Shown: positions 27,702 to 37,408 of the stretch, piece after piece
How the letters are laid out: each line of letters begins with the position of its first letter
Numbering within the stretch: the stretch's first letter is position 1
Source of the DNA: Bacillus sp. KH172YL63
Lineage (GTDB): Bacteria; Bacillota; Bacilli; Bacillales; Bacillaceae_B
DNA length: 64,000 nt
NCBI RefSeq assembly: GCF_011398925.1
Contig: NZ_AP022842.1
Coordinates: 3,718,001-3,782,000 of the forward strand
Direction: 5' to 3'
Made by a program: the position numbers and the translations under genes
The notes under the pieces: model-generated
The model's input: only the letters and a program-made list of their open reading frames with translations
The model's database searches: none
What the model was told of the DNA's origin: nothing

Positions 27702-28885
27702 ATGGTACCCTCCCTTTCTTTTCGACCGTGATCAGGCTTATCCGTCATGCACCACGGCAATGCAAGAAGCAGCCAGAAATGGCGCCAGTGCAGCGTATCG
27801 ATGAAGAAACTGTTAAAGAGTAACCCGATGATGGAAGCGAGTATGACGACAAACAATCCCTGTTTCATCCCTTGCAGGCAACTGATCTGTTTAAAGCATT
27901 GGGAAATGCTCAATCCGACAAAGGCGAGGAAGGAAATGATCCCGATCACCCCATTTTCAGTAAGGATCCTTACATATAAGCTGTGGGTTGAATGATTGAA
28001 CAACATTTCCGACTGACCAGACCCGACTCCCCAGGGATAGGTGATGGCAGCTTCCAGCGATTCCCTCTGTTTATCAAACCGGGTATTGTCATATTCCTGA
28101 TAGCCGAAGCGCTCCTGAAACAATTCCATTAAATCTGACGACGCCGTGACAAAGAATAATATCGGTATGAATGAGACCAGCAAAAGGATCAAAACCCCGA
28201 TCCGCTTGTTCAAATTCCCTCGAAAAAAATGAAAGTAGACAAACAGTGCAATGACAAGATGCCCCCAGGCTGCCCTTGAAAAGCTGAGTGAAACGGCTAG
28301 AACCAGTACGATGAAACCGAAGAACATGAGCGCTTTCCTTCTTCCTGCACCACTTTCAATTTTTAATAGAAGAAATAGCGCCGCAGGAATGAGAAAGGGA
28401 CCGAACACATTCGGATCTTTAAACAATGACTTGATCCGCCCCGACCACATGAACACGTCTGAAAACGGGAAAAGGTTGAAAAAGGAACCGATGCCGATCA
28501 AAGCTGCTGCGATCGCCGCAATGACGTAGCCGTTGAAGATGGTCTCAATTGCTTTTTCACTATAAAGATAACTGACGCTCCCTATACACACCCACGTCAC
28601 CACAAGGTAAAAGGTGATGACACTATAATTGAGGCCGTGCACCGGGTCTTTCGCAAAAAAGAGTGAAAACAAATTGCATAGTATGAATGCGACAAGGAGG
28701 AGCATGGGTGCCGGGAACGCTAAGGAAAAAGGGATCAGCTTTTTCAAAGTTAAAAAGATGAGCACCATCATCAACAGATCATATGGCGAAGGCTCCACCA
28801 GCACGATGGAGCTGACCGCAATGGTGATAAATAAAAAGGGTAACAGCCACCCTGGCGGTGAATTAGTTGGCTTCACGGGCTTCAA
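27698..28885 (-). CDS. O-antigen ligase/polymerase family membrane protein (Wzy-like)
   Basis: A 395-residue protein with about ten hydrophobic segments and the large extracellular loop typical of Wzy_C/O-antigen ligase family proteins; NHSTHSLYVRILTENGVIG carries the conserved His of the family. In a Wzx/Wzy-type operon it should polymerise repeat units on the outer face of the membrane. Overlaps the flippase gene by 23 bp. Confidence 0.85.
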   Translation of the reverse strand: MKPVKPTNSPPGWLLPFLFITIAVSSIVLVEPSPYDLLMMVLIFLTLKKLIPFSLAFPAPMLLLVAFILCNLFSLFFAKDPVHGLNYSVITFYLVVTWVCIGSVSYLYSEKAIETIFNGYVIAAIAAALIGIGSFFNLFPFSDVFMWSGRIKSLFKDPNVFGPFLIPAALFLLLKIESGAGRRKALMFFGFIVLVLAVSLSFSRAAWGHLVIALFVYFHFFRGNLNKRIGVLILLLVSFIPILFFVTASSDLMELFQERFGYQEYDNTRFDKQRESLEAAITYPWGVGSGQSEMLFNHSTHSLYVRILTENGVIGIISFLAFVGLSISQCFKQISCLQGMKQGLFVVILASIIGLLFNSFFIDTLHWRHFWLLLALPWCMTDKPDHGRKEREGTI

Positions 28886-30194
28886 CTCCTATTTCACATT
28901 CATCTTCCTCCTCCCTGCTGTGCATCGCATACCAGGCAAGAAAGGCGAGCGCCATATAACCCAACGAGCCAACAACACTTAAGCAAAGGAGCGTATGGAT
29001 GGCTGAAAGATCGGAACTTGCCGAAATCCAGACGGCAGCGAGGAGCAGGATGAAACGGATGCACTCCCCAATGAAATGTAACCGCTGCGCTTCGAATATA
29101 AAGAAGTTGGCGGTGATCGGTCCCACGACCATCTGGAAGAAGAACAGGATGGAAAGTACCTGGATGTACGTTCCCGATTCACTCCACCCCTTCCCAAAGA
29201 CATGGCCAAAGGTCCAGGGCGCCACAAAGACGATGAAAGAGATGATCAGGAAACTCACCCCCGACAGCTTCCACACCATTTGCCAGAAGAGGGCAGTCAA
29301 TGGCGTCGTCGTCGATCTGATCTGCTTCGTGGCGCTGGCGAAATACACCTGCTTCACCGAAAATCCGATTAGCGCATCAGGAATCGACAGCACCCGCTGT
29401 CCGAGCATGTATAACCCTGCAGCTTTAGAACCAAAGGACGCAGCGATGAAGAAGACAGGAAGATGACCGCTTGCGACACTGAGGATAGATGACCAGCTCG
29501 AGATGAGCGGAAAATATTTATACCGGCCTGCAAGGTTCGCCATCGTCCGAACCCTGATGCTCTGCAGCCTGGTTCTCATCGAATGCCATGAAAGCCTGAA
29601 TGCTGTACCGCTTCCAGCCATCCTTCCGATCACTTCACCTGCGACCAACCCGGCAGGTCCCACCTGGAGGAGCCCCAAGCTTACCTGTGAAAACACCTGG
29701 CCCAAGTTCATGACCACCTTCCCTCTCGCCATGGAAGGATAGGCTTCATTCCGGATCAGCCAGGCATTCAAAATTTGAAAAACCCCAAAGCCGAAAAGAC
29801 TTAACGGCAATAGCCACAGATACCCTTCCAAATGCGGGATGTTTACGACCGATGCAATGAGGTCACGGAACACCCACACCCCGGCGAGTGTCAGAAGGCT
29901 CATGCAAAAGACGATAACGAAGGAAAGGCTCACAAGATTCAACGCATCATCCTCATCCTTCGGCAGTGGAATCGCTGATTCGTACAGGAGTGACGCCATC
30001 ACCGAGGCCGTATAAAGGATTGATACATAAATCGAATATCCACCGAATTCTTCAGGTGTGTACAACCTTGTCAATAAAGGGGTCGTCAACACGATGACAC
30101 CGAGTGACAGGGCCGTGCCCGAAACAAGTATGGAGACGTTTCCGAAGAAGTTTCCTTTCATCATGAGCGATTTAAGCTGCTGAATTAATTTCAT
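28863..30194 (-). CDS. Lipopolysaccharide/oligosaccharide flippase (Wzx-like, MOP superfamily)
   Basis: Around 443 residues with twelve or so membrane segments and the N-terminal family pattern LTTPLLTRLYTPEEFGGYSIY. It would flip the lipid-linked repeat unit. I prefer ATG 30194 because GAGGTGG lies nine bases before it; a GTG at 30212 is also in frame. The next genes overlap, and the phosphatase gene ends or begins 44 bp upstream. Confidence 0.88.
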   Translation of the reverse strand: MKLIQQLKSLMMKGNFFGNVSILVSGTALSLGVIVLTTPLLTRLYTPEEFGGYSIYVSILYTASVMASLLYESAIPLPKDEDDALNLVSLSFVIVFCMSLLTLAGVWVFRDLIASVVNIPHLEGYLWLLPLSLFGFGVFQILNAWLIRNEAYPSMARGKVVMNLGQVFSQVSLGLLQVGPAGLVAGEVIGRMAGSGTAFRLSWHSMRTRLQSIRVRTMANLAGRYKYFPLISSWSSILSVASGHLPVFFIAASFGSKAAGLYMLGQRVLSIPDALIGFSVKQVYFASATKQIRSTTTPLTALFWQMVWKLSGVSFLIISFIVFVAPWTFGHVFGKGWSESGTYIQVLSILFFFQMVVGPITANFFIFEAQRLHFIGECIRFILLLAAVWISASSDLSAIHTLLCLSVVGSLGYMALAFLAWYAMHSREEEDECEIGVEAREAN

Positions 30195-30238
30195 CTCCTT
30201 GTACCACCTCACTCAAGGTTCCCTTCGCAGAAATGTAC

Positions 30239-31018
30239 TCACCTGAACCCGATCAGCCTTTGTTTTCTTCTCATCTTTTCAGGTTGAAAGCTTGAGAAGT
30301 CCATCCCATTTGCGATATAAATCGCATTGGCCCGAAAATAGTTGGTGTACATGGCCGAAAATTCATGCTGGATCGCTTTATAGCTTTCCGCCAATGTGAA
30401 GTTTCTGGAACGAAGATTATGGGCGTCGGATGCTACGACGTGAACGTGATTATACTTAATGAGCTCATACACGAATTTTTGAATCGTTTTCCCAAACTTC
30501 CCGAGGATGCTCCCTGCGTTCACCTGGAAAAGAGCCCCTTTTTGAAATAAAGAGTAGAGAAGCTCAGGTTTCTTCCTCAACTCTTCATTCCGTTCGACAT
30601 GGGCGATGACCGGGACGTAGCCGACCAACTGAAGCTTATAGAGGATAAGTTCCGTGTAAGAAGGATAATGGCTGTCCGGCAGCTCGATCAGTACATATTT
30701 ATTGGTTTCATTCAGGGTCAACAGCACCGAGTCGATTTTCTGTAGATCCTCGGCCACCTCCCCATACAGATGGATTTCCATCCCCGGCAGGACAGTGAGG
30801 GGGATGCTCCTGAACTGCAGCTCCCGATTGAATTCCATCACTTGATGGATGATCGGCTTCGCCCGGTTCAGATGGAGCCCGTTTTCCCGGTGTGGCGTGG
30901 CGATCACATGGGTAATGCCGGCATCCACTGCCTGTTCGGCCATTAATATCGATTCCTCAAGCGTCTCTGGTCCATCATCGACCCCATGCAGGATGTGGTT
31001 GTGTATATCAACGATCAT
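30239..31018 (-). CDS. CpsB/YwqE-type protein-tyrosine phosphatase (PHP fold)
   Basis: Manganese-dependent PHP-domain phosphatase of 259 residues that dephosphorylates the adjacent BY-kinase. Visible metal ligands: DIHNHILHGVDDGP at the N-terminus, ATPHRE, PGMEIHLYGE, HVERNEEL and SDAHNLRSR near residue 195. ATG at 31018 lies 15 bp after the kinase stop codon, so kinase and phosphatase are made together and should cycle to control chain length or export. Confidence 0.92.
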   Translation of the reverse strand: MIVDIHNHILHGVDDGPETLEESILMAEQAVDAGITHVIATPHRENGLHLNRAKPIIHQVMEFNRELQFRSIPLTVLPGMEIHLYGEVAEDLQKIDSVLLTLNETNKYVLIELPDSHYPSYTELILYKLQLVGYVPVIAHVERNEELRKKPELLYSLFQKGALFQVNAGSILGKFGKTIQKFVYELIKYNHVHVVASDAHNLRSRNFTLAESYKAIQHEFSAMYTNYFRANAIYIANGMDFSSFQPEKMRRKQRLIGFR

Positions 31019-31033
31019 GTGGTTTCCTCCTTA

Positions 31034-32380
31034 TTAATAGTAGTAATGAACCTTCTTCCCGTTGGCGATTTCGTTTAATACGATACCGAGGATATCGGTT
31101 TGTATGTGCTGCAGCTGCTGAATTCCGTCGGTGACCTCATCCCGCTTTGATTTCCTGGCATTCACCACGAACACACATCCATCCACCTTGTTTGCGAGAC
31201 TGAGGGAATCGGAAACGACCATCGGCGGGCTGTCGATGATGATATAGTCATAGTCTTTCTTCAATTCCTCCAGAAGCTGATCCATCTTCCCCGATGAAAG
31301 GAGCTCCGACGGATTCGGCGGGATGATCCCTGCGACGATGACCGATAAATTGGGGATATGGGTTTTCGATACGATTTCACTGACGGTCGAGTACCCTTCC
31401 AAATATGACGTCACCCCTTTTCGGCTGCTGATGCCGAAAATGAATTGTCCGTCCGGCCTTCTTAAGTCGCAATCAATATAGACTGTTTTTTTATGATCCA
31501 GGGCCATGACGATTGCAAGGTTCGCACTGGTCAATGACTTCCCTTCATTCGGGTGCTTGCTTGTCACCATCAGGGAATACGGCCCACTCGGCTTCGTTTT
31601 ATATTGAATGATTGTCCTTAGTGAGCGGTACGCTTCTGAAAGGGGAGAATGAACCTCGCCTTCTTTCAACAGATGATAAGAATGACCCTCATCTGCCCTT
31701 TTCGGCTTCTTCATGTGAGGGATGCCGCTCAGCACGGGAAGCGACAGGGCTTCCTCTACTTCATGGATCGATATCAATTTCATATCAAAGTGTTTCCTAT
31801 AGAGAACCCATGTAGCAGACAAAATAAACCCAATTGCCATAGACAGCAGGATGTTGACGGCTTTATTCGGACGCACCGGATCTCCAGTGGGGCGCGCTGC
31901 TGATAAGACATGGACATTGTCTACATCCATGACCGTTTTCACTTCTTTCTTGAACGTATCGGCCACCATATTCGCAGTATCGGCTGCCTGCTTCGGATCG
32001 GGGCTTTCGACGATGATGGTGAGGATTTGTGAGTTTTCATTGGTGAGCACCCTCGTTTGCTTCACTAACTCTTCCTTACTCAGTCCGTCATCAAGACGGG
32101 CAAGGACCTTATCCATAATGCGGTCACTCTTGATCATGATGCTGTATGTTTCGATTAATCGTATATTGATTTCCACTTCGCTCAAAGACAGGTTTTCACC
32201 ATTTTCTTTCACAACCGTTCCATTGACGAGAAGATCGGTCCTGGATTCATAAACGGGAGAAAGCAGGAAAAATGTGATGAAGGCTCCCAAGGCCGTCGAG
32301 AACAAAGTGGTTAGGATGATGAACTTCGAGCCGTTTTTCAGCTCTTTCATCAAAGCTTGATAATTGAATGTCTGCTCCAC
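31034..32380 (-). CDS. Fused Wzz-type chain-length regulator and BY-family tyrosine autokinase
   Basis: One 448-residue polypeptide combines a Wzz domain (TM helices at about 21-44 and 174-195) and a cytoplasmic BY-kinase with Walker A PNEGKS (about 277-282), Walker A' YIDCDLRRPD (311-320), Walker B IIID (370-373) and a short C-terminal Tyr cluster YYY. In B. subtilis these functions are separate proteins (for example YwqC and YwqD). The GTG at 32380 has AAAGGAG seven bases upstream and is preferred over an in-frame codon at 32401. Confidence 0.9.
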   Translation of the reverse strand: MEQTFNYQALMKELKNGSKFIILTTLFSTALGAFITFFLLSPVYESRTDLLVNGTVVKENGENLSLSEVEINIRLIETYSIMIKSDRIMDKVLARLDDGLSKEELVKQTRVLTNENSQILTIIVESPDPKQAADTANMVADTFKKEVKTVMDVDNVHVLSAARPTGDPVRPNKAVNILLSMAIGFILSATWVLYRKHFDMKLISIHEVEEALSLPVLSGIPHMKKPKRADEGHSYHLLKEGEVHSPLSEAYRSLRTIIQYKTKPSGPYSLMVTSKHPNEGKSLTSANLAIVMALDHKKTVYIDCDLRRPDGQFIFGISSRKGVTSYLEGYSTVSEIVSKTHIPNLSVIVAGIIPPNPSELLSSGKMDQLLEELKKDYDYIIIDSPPMVVSDSLSLANKVDGCVFVVNARKSKRDEVTDGIQQLQHIQTDILGIVLNEIANGKKVHYYY

Positions 32381-32410
32381 CCCTACACTCCTTTCCACCA
32401 CAGGTGTTCT

Positions 32411-33073
32411 TTAATAAGAACCCTTACGCCGCAAAACGATGGAGAAAGTCTTCAACAGGATCTTGAAGTCCAATCCAATCGATTGATTATATACATAATA
32501 CAAATCATATTCTATTTTTTGTCCGTGATTGATGTCGGATCGTCCGTTGATTTGGGCGAACCCGGTCATTCCAGGCTTAACAGCAAGGCGCTGCGCCTGA
32601 TGATGATCATAGAAGTTGGTGATATGGGGGACTTCCGGTCTCGGGCCGACAATGCTCATGTCCCCTTTCAGCACGTTGAACAGCTGGGGGAGTTCGTCGA
32701 GACTCGTTTTACGGAGGATCTTTCCTAAAGGAGTGATATTGGGGTTGCTTCCCCGCTTGAAAACGAAGTCATCCGGGACTTTGTCTTTCCATTGATAGCT
32801 CACTGCTTTCGATTCTCTCATCGTTCTGAATTTATACATCGTGAACGGGGTATGATGGACACCTGAACGAACCTGCTTAAACAGGATCGGCCGTCCGTCG
32901 AAAATGAATATGAGTACAGAAATGATCAGGAAGAACGGGCTTAATAGTATGATAGAAACCAAGCTGATCAGAATATCCATTATCCGTTTACCATTCAGCC
33001 TCTCCCTTTCAAGGGTTACAGCCCTCCGATGGAAGGAAATGGTAGATTCTTTCATTTTATCCTGCTCTATCAC
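32411..33073 (-). CDS. Undecaprenyl-phosphate sugar-1-phosphate transferase (priming sugar transferase)
   Basis: A 220-residue bacterial sugar transferase: one N-terminal membrane hairpin (about 30-55), KFRTMRESK, LRKTSLDELPQL, SIVGPRPEVP and PGMTGFAQINGRS, which are the canonical motifs of the PglC/EpsL/WcaJ catalytic domain. It attaches the first sugar phosphate to the lipid carrier. GTG 33073 with AAAGGAGGTGAGG upstream is the first gene of the operon. Confidence 0.93.
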   Translation of the reverse strand: MIEQDKMKESTISFHRRAVTLERERLNGKRIMDILISLVSIILLSPFFLIISVLIFIFDGRPILFKQVRSGVHHTPFTMYKFRTMRESKAVSYQWKDKVPDDFVFKRGSNPNITPLGKILRKTSLDELPQLFNVLKGDMSIVGPRPEVPHITNFYDHHQAQRLAVKPGMTGFAQINGRSDINHGQKIEYDLYYVYNQSIGLDFKILLKTFSIVLRRKGSY

Positions 33074-33279
33074 GTTTCCTCACCTCCTTTAACATCCTCT
33101 ATTAATCCAGGACTTTGTTAGTCTACTATATTTAGGAGAAGGACTATATATGCATTACTTTTCTTTCAATTTGTTGACACTTCACCTCCATATGGTTAAT
33201 TAGAACCTAACATTGGTAAATTTAGTTATATTATTCGACACTCCTACCCAATACCCCTCCTTTTTTCCCAATAAACTTA
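33074..33279. other. Leader/promoter region of the exopolysaccharide operon
   Basis: About 200 AT-rich bases that must hold the operon promoter. The best minus-strand candidate is weak (TTGAAA at 33162-33167 followed by TATAG-like bases near 33146). On the plus strand TTGACA-N17-TAATTA at 33173-33201 looks better but points away from the operon into ctpB. No known riboswitch or operator was recognised. Confidence 0.4.
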
Positions 33280-33280
33280 A

Positions 33281-33320
33281 AAAAAGAGAAAGATTCTGAA
33301 AAATGGAATCTTTCTCTTTT
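33281..33320 (-). terminator. Terminator of ctpB
   Basis: Stem AAAGAGAAAGATTC / GAATCTTTCTCTTT with T-runs on both sides, five bases after the ctpB stop codon. Confidence 0.88.
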
Positions 33321-33325
33321 ATATT

Positions 33326-34780
33326 TTACTGAGCCGCCCGTTTTCCAGTACGGTCGATATATTCGAGGGCCGCCTGGAGTTGAAGGTCATTTTTGTCGTT
33401 TTGGACTGCTTCGAGAATTTCCTCCTGGAGGCGCTCTGCCGTCTTCGCATCGATGATTCCCGTGACGTCGAGGCTTTCCTGGATTTGAAAATCTTTTACG
33501 GCCCTTGCCGTTTTTTTGCTGAAATAACCATCCACCCGGTCCGGCGTAAAGCCGATGCCTTGCAGCATTTCCTGCGCATTTTTCACCTGTTCATTATTCG
33601 TTCCCTCTGTCAGTGGTTTATCCACTTGAAGCGGATGGGCGTAGAAATAATCAGGCTGCCTGACCGGGATATCCGGCTTGATCCCTTTTTTATGGATCCA
33701 ATTGCCGTTTGGCGTCAGCCACTTGAACATCGTCAGTTTAATATTGCTTCCGTCCCCCATCGGCACCGCCTGCTGTACGGTCCCTTTTCCAAAGCTTTTC
33801 GTCCCGATCAGCGGATATCCTTCTGCCTCTTTCAGTGCGCCTGCAAGGATCTCAGAAGCTGAGGCACTTCCTTCATCAATCAAAACGACAACAGGGTACG
33901 CTTTTCGATCCTTGCTGTTAGAGAAGGATTTCAGTACTTCCCCGCTCCGTTCCTGAATCTGTACATAAGGTTTCTTCTCTGTGACGAACTGTTTCAGGAT
34001 CTCTTGCACGCTGGAGAGGAGCCCACCCGGGTTGCCCCTCACATCCAATATCAACCCTTCCACTTTCTGCTTCTCAAGTTCATCCAGCTGTTTCTTAAAA
34101 TCGACGGCAGTATTTTCCGAGAAGGTCGTAATCTGAATATAACCGGTCTTCTTGCCATTGACCTCTTTCACATCCGAGATCACCGTCTCAACCGGGATCT
34201 CGTCCCGTTTTACAGATACCTGGATCGGGTCATTCAATCCTTCCCTCGTAATGTCGAGCATTACTTCCGTCCCTTTCTTACCCCTGATCTTCAGCGTCGC
34301 TTCATAAAGATCAAGCCCTTCGATGCTGTTCCCATCCACCTTGATGATGCGGTCATTCGGCCTCAGTCCGGCTTTTTCCGCAGGAGAATTTTTAAAAGGT
34401 GCCACAATCAGCAACTTGCCATCCATGATCGTGACCTCTGCCCCTATCCCTTCAAAGGAAGAATCCAGGGCATCGTTGAATTGAGACGCCGTTTCCGCAT
34501 CCATGTAAACCGAATACGGATCATCCAGCGTCTTCAGCATCCCTTGGATCGCCCCTTCGACCAGGCGGCCCTTGTCAACATCCTGATAAAATTTGTCGCT
34601 GATCAAGTCATAAGCCACTTCGACTTTGTGAAGCTTATCATTCAGCTCACCTTTTCCGTCAAATTGGGCAACGCCGTCCCCGGACTTACCGGTCCACTCC
34701 AAGCCGCCGTACATGCCCCCTGCACCGATCAGCATACTGACGATGATGGTGATGATGAACTTTCTGCCCGTCCACTTCAT
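33326..34780 (-). CDS. ctpB: Carboxy-terminal processing protease, S41 family (CtpB-like)
   Basis: Secreted membrane-anchored serine protease, 484 residues: N-terminal TM (about 7-25), a PDZ domain (about 90-180) with GIGAEVTIMDG and GLRPNDRIIKVDG, the S41 core with DVRGNPGGLL, catalytic Ser in EGSASASEILAGAL, Lys in GTKSFGKGTVQQ, and a C-terminal peptidoglycan-binding domain (about 395-465). In B. subtilis CtpB cleaves SpoIVFA to trigger sigma-K activation in sporulation and lies next to minJ. The size matches. GGAGGGG precedes the ATG. Confidence 0.93.
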   Translation of the reverse strand: MKWTGRKFIITIIVSMLIGAGGMYGGLEWTGKSGDGVAQFDGKGELNDKLHKVEVAYDLISDKFYQDVDKGRLVEGAIQGMLKTLDDPYSVYMDAETASQFNDALDSSFEGIGAEVTIMDGKLLIVAPFKNSPAEKAGLRPNDRIIKVDGNSIEGLDLYEATLKIRGKKGTEVMLDITREGLNDPIQVSVKRDEIPVETVISDVKEVNGKKTGYIQITTFSENTAVDFKKQLDELEKQKVEGLILDVRGNPGGLLSSVQEILKQFVTEKKPYVQIQERSGEVLKSFSNSKDRKAYPVVVLIDEGSASASEILAGALKEAEGYPLIGTKSFGKGTVQQAVPMGDGSNIKLTMFKWLTPNGNWIHKKGIKPDIPVRQPDYFYAHPLQVDKPLTEGTNNEQVKNAQEMLQGIGFTPDRVDGYFSKKTARAVKDFQIQESLDVTGIIDAKTAERLQEEILEAVQNDKNDLQLQAALEYIDRTGKRAAQ

Positions 34781-34852
34781 ATATTCCCCTCCAGCTTATG
34801 TTTATCTTTGGCAATGACCAGGCGTTCAACCACAGCTGCCCGATCTCCAACG

Positions 34853-34896
34853 AAAAAAGACACCACACAAAAACGCGCTGAGGCGGTGCGATGTCT
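34853..34896 (-). terminator. Terminator of metY-metX
   Basis: An 11-bp stem AGACATCGCAC / GTGTGGTGTCT with two G-U pairs, followed by TTTTTTCG on the minus strand, about 50 bp after metX. Confidence 0.72.
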
Positions 34897-34947
34897 TTGC
34901 TTATTTCACTATATGCCGGAGAGGGACGAGTTATGATAAGGGGGGGT

Positions 34948-36009
34948 TCATTTCATGCCGGTAAATACTTCTTTTTTCAAATGGGAAGCGATGATCCCTC
35001 CCCACTTTTCAAATTCAACGAGGAAACCGTCATGGCCGAATTCTGTCGAAATAAAATAGTGGCGGCCGTTTGACGTCTTCTCGGTAAAATCCTTTAAATA
35101 CTCAGGGGAATAGATGCTGTCGCCTTCATAGCTGATGGAAATCAGCTCGCTCGGATAAGTTCCGGCCACATGTTCAAGATCTCCCCTCCCCCGGGCGATA
35201 TCATGGGTGTTCATTGCTTTCAGGAGCGTCAGATAGCTGTTCGGGTCAAACCTCCTTGCTAGCTTCTGTCCCTGATAATCCAGATAGCTTTCCACACTGA
35301 AGCGGTCATCCTTTTCCTCACGGCGGAACCGCTCGTCAAACAGCTCCCGTGTCCGGTACGTGACCATGCCGACCATCCTGGCAATCTCCAATCCTTTTAT
35401 AAGTGAACCATCACGGTAATGTCCATTGCAAAAGGCAGGATCCCCTTCAATCGCGGTGATGCCGATGTGATTAAATGCAATCCCAAAGTCATTCAACCGG
35501 GGCGTGACCGCCAGTGCGAATACTTTACCGATGTAATCAGGATAAAGGACGCCCCACTCCAGTGCCTGCATGCCTCCCAACGAACCCCCTATGACCGCTT
35601 CTATACGGGGAACTGCAAGCAGCTTTAACGCCTCATACTGAGCGTTGACCATATCCCTGATCGTGATGCCAGGAAAGCTCGGACCGTACGGCTGTCCAGT
35701 ATCCGGGTTTCTTGTCGTAGGCCCTGTGCTCCCTTCACATCCTCCCAGGACATTGAAAGAAATCACCTGATAGTGATTTGTATCGATATAAGAACCGGGC
35801 CCGATCAATCCATCCCACCAGCCCGGGCACTCATCCGTCCCCTTCACTATATGGGTCCCGGTGAGGGCGTGGCAGACAAGGATCACAGGACCCTCTTTAT
35901 TTCCTGTACGTTCATATGCCAAATCGACATTCCGCAGCGTGGTGCCTGACTCTAATGTGAGGGATGGGAGAGATATGGAGCTGACTTCATACGCAGTGGA
36001 CGCATCCAT
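34948..36009 (-). CDS. metX: Homoserine O-acetyltransferase
   Basis: Alpha/beta-hydrolase-fold acyltransferase that activates homoserine for methionine synthesis. The 353-residue protein has NVLGGCEGSTGP, nucleophile Ser143 in GGSLGGMQALEW and the C-terminal GHDGFLVE His region, all typical of MetX. It follows metY by 36 bp in the same SAM-riboswitch-controlled operon, which supports acetylation for direct sulfhydrylation. B. subtilis instead uses MetA, so this is the alternative route. Confidence 0.93.
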   Translation of the reverse strand: MDASTAYEVSSISLPSLTLESGTTLRNVDLAYERTGNKEGPVILVCHALTGTHIVKGTDECPGWWDGLIGPGSYIDTNHYQVISFNVLGGCEGSTGPTTRNPDTGQPYGPSFPGITIRDMVNAQYEALKLLAVPRIEAVIGGSLGGMQALEWGVLYPDYIGKVFALAVTPRLNDFGIAFNHIGITAIEGDPAFCNGHYRDGSLIKGLEIARMVGMVTYRTRELFDERFRREEKDDRFSVESYLDYQGQKLARRFDPNSYLTLLKAMNTHDIARGRGDLEHVAGTYPSELISISYEGDSIYSPEYLKDFTEKTSNGRHYFISTEFGHDGFLVEFEKWGGIIASHLKKEVFTGMK

Positions 36010-36045
36010 TTCTCCACCTCCTTTTTCAAGTTTGTCGTTTCTTCC

Positions 36046-37341
36046 TTATACAGGAGAGGTTTCCAGTGCCACTTCGATTGCGTGGTCAAGGTCCTCAATA
36101 AGATCCTTCGCCGATTCCAATCCAACAGAAAGCCTCACCAGATCCTCCGTCACGCCAGTCGCCCGGATTTCCTCGGCGTTCAACTGCTGGTGTGTCGTGG
36201 AAGCCGGATGGATGATCAATGATTTCGCATCCCCCACGTTCGCCACATGTGACCAAAGGGAAATATTGTCGACGACTTTCCGGCCCGAATCCCTTCCACC
36301 TTTGATGCCAAACACAACGATCGATCCGGCACCGTTTTTCAAATACTTCTCGGCAAGCCCGTGGGACGGATGCTGTGGGAGTCCCGGATATGACACCCAT
36401 GCGATCCCTTGATGCTGATCGAGATGCTCGGCGATCTTCCGGGCATTTTCTGTATGGCGTTCAATGCGGAGATGGAGCGTCTCCAACCCCTGCAGGAGCA
36501 GGAACGCATTTTGCGGGCTCAGACATGCCCCAAGATCCCGCAGCAGCTGTACCCTCAATTTAGTAATGAAGGCGGCCGCACCCACATCCTGTGCGTAGCG
36601 CAATCCGTTATAGCTTGGATCCTCCTCGGTGAAGCCCGGGAACTTCTCATGATTCCAGTCAAACTTCCCGCCGTCGATCACCACTCCCCCAATCGCCGTC
36701 CCGTGGCCGCCGATCCATTTCGTGGCAGAATGGATGACAATATCTGCTCCCCACTCAATCGGCTTACAAATATACGGCGTCGCAAACGTGTTATCGATGA
36801 TGAGCGGAATATGATGCTCATGTGCAACCTTCGCCACCGCTTCAATATCCAGCACGTGAAGACTTGGATTCCCGATCGTCTCCGCAAACACCGCCTTCGT
36901 TTTCTCAGTGATCCTCTTGCGGAAATTCTCCGGATCGGACGGATCTACGAAATGGACCTTGATGCCGTATTTCGGAAGCGTCGTGGAAAAGAGGTTATAC
37001 GTCCCGCCATACAGATTTGTCGCAGCCACAATCTCATCACCTGCCTGCGCAATGTTCAGGATCGCCAGGGAAATCGCCGCCATCCCCGACGACACCCCAA
37101 GCGCCCCGATGCCGCCCTCGAGCAGTGCCAGGCGCTTCTCCAGCACATCGACCGTCGGGTTCATGATCCGGGTATAAATGTTCCCCGGCTCTTCAAGGGC
37201 AAATAATTTTGCGGCATGATCACTGCTGTCAAATACATAGGATGTGGTTTGGTAAATCGGGACCGCACGTGATCCTGTGGTCGGGTCCGGTTCTTGGCCT
37301 CCGTGAAGCAGTAGTGTGTCGAAGTCGAATGATTTGGTCAT
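36046..37341 (-). CDS. metY: O-acetylhomoserine sulfhydrylase (MetY-type)
   Basis: PLP enzyme forming homocysteine from O-acetylhomoserine and sulfide. The length of 431 residues, longer than cystathionine synthases, the start [26 protein letters not shown] and PLP-lysine segment [11 protein letters not shown] are characteristic of the MetY/Met17 branch. AGGAGG precedes the ATG. Its mRNA starts with a SAM riboswitch, then a 300-nt leader containing an eight-unit repeat array. Confidence 0.93.
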   Translation of the reverse strand: MTKSFDFDTLLLHGGQEPDPTTGSRAVPIYQTTSYVFDSSDHAAKLFALEEPGNIYTRIMNPTVDVLEKRLALLEGGIGALGVSSGMAAISLAILNIAQAGDEIVAATNLYGGTYNLFSTTLPKYGIKVHFVDPSDPENFRKRITEKTKAVFAETIGNPSLHVLDIEAVAKVAHEHHIPLIIDNTFATPYICKPIEWGADIVIHSATKWIGGHGTAIGGVVIDGGKFDWNHEKFPGFTEEDPSYNGLRYAQDVGAAAFITKLRVQLLRDLGACLSPQNAFLLLQGLETLHLRIERHTENARKIAEHLDQHQGIAWVSYPGLPQHPSHGLAEKYLKNGAGSIVVFGIKGGRDSGRKVVDNISLWSHVANVGDAKSLIIHPASTTHQQLNAEEIRATGVTEDLVRLSVGLESAKDLIEDLDHAIEVALETSPV

Positions 37342-37408
37342 TTTGGGTTCCTCCTGTGGGTTGGGATTTTGGTTTGGTTAGGGTGTTGCCTAGGCATTTG
37401 CCTAGGGT

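Noticed and set aside
33173..33201. Plus-strand TTGACA-N17-TAATTA promoter upstream of ctpB's 3' end
   Set aside because: It would only produce antisense RNA into the ctpB terminator within 100 bp; there is no gene on that strand, so it was not listed as a promoter.
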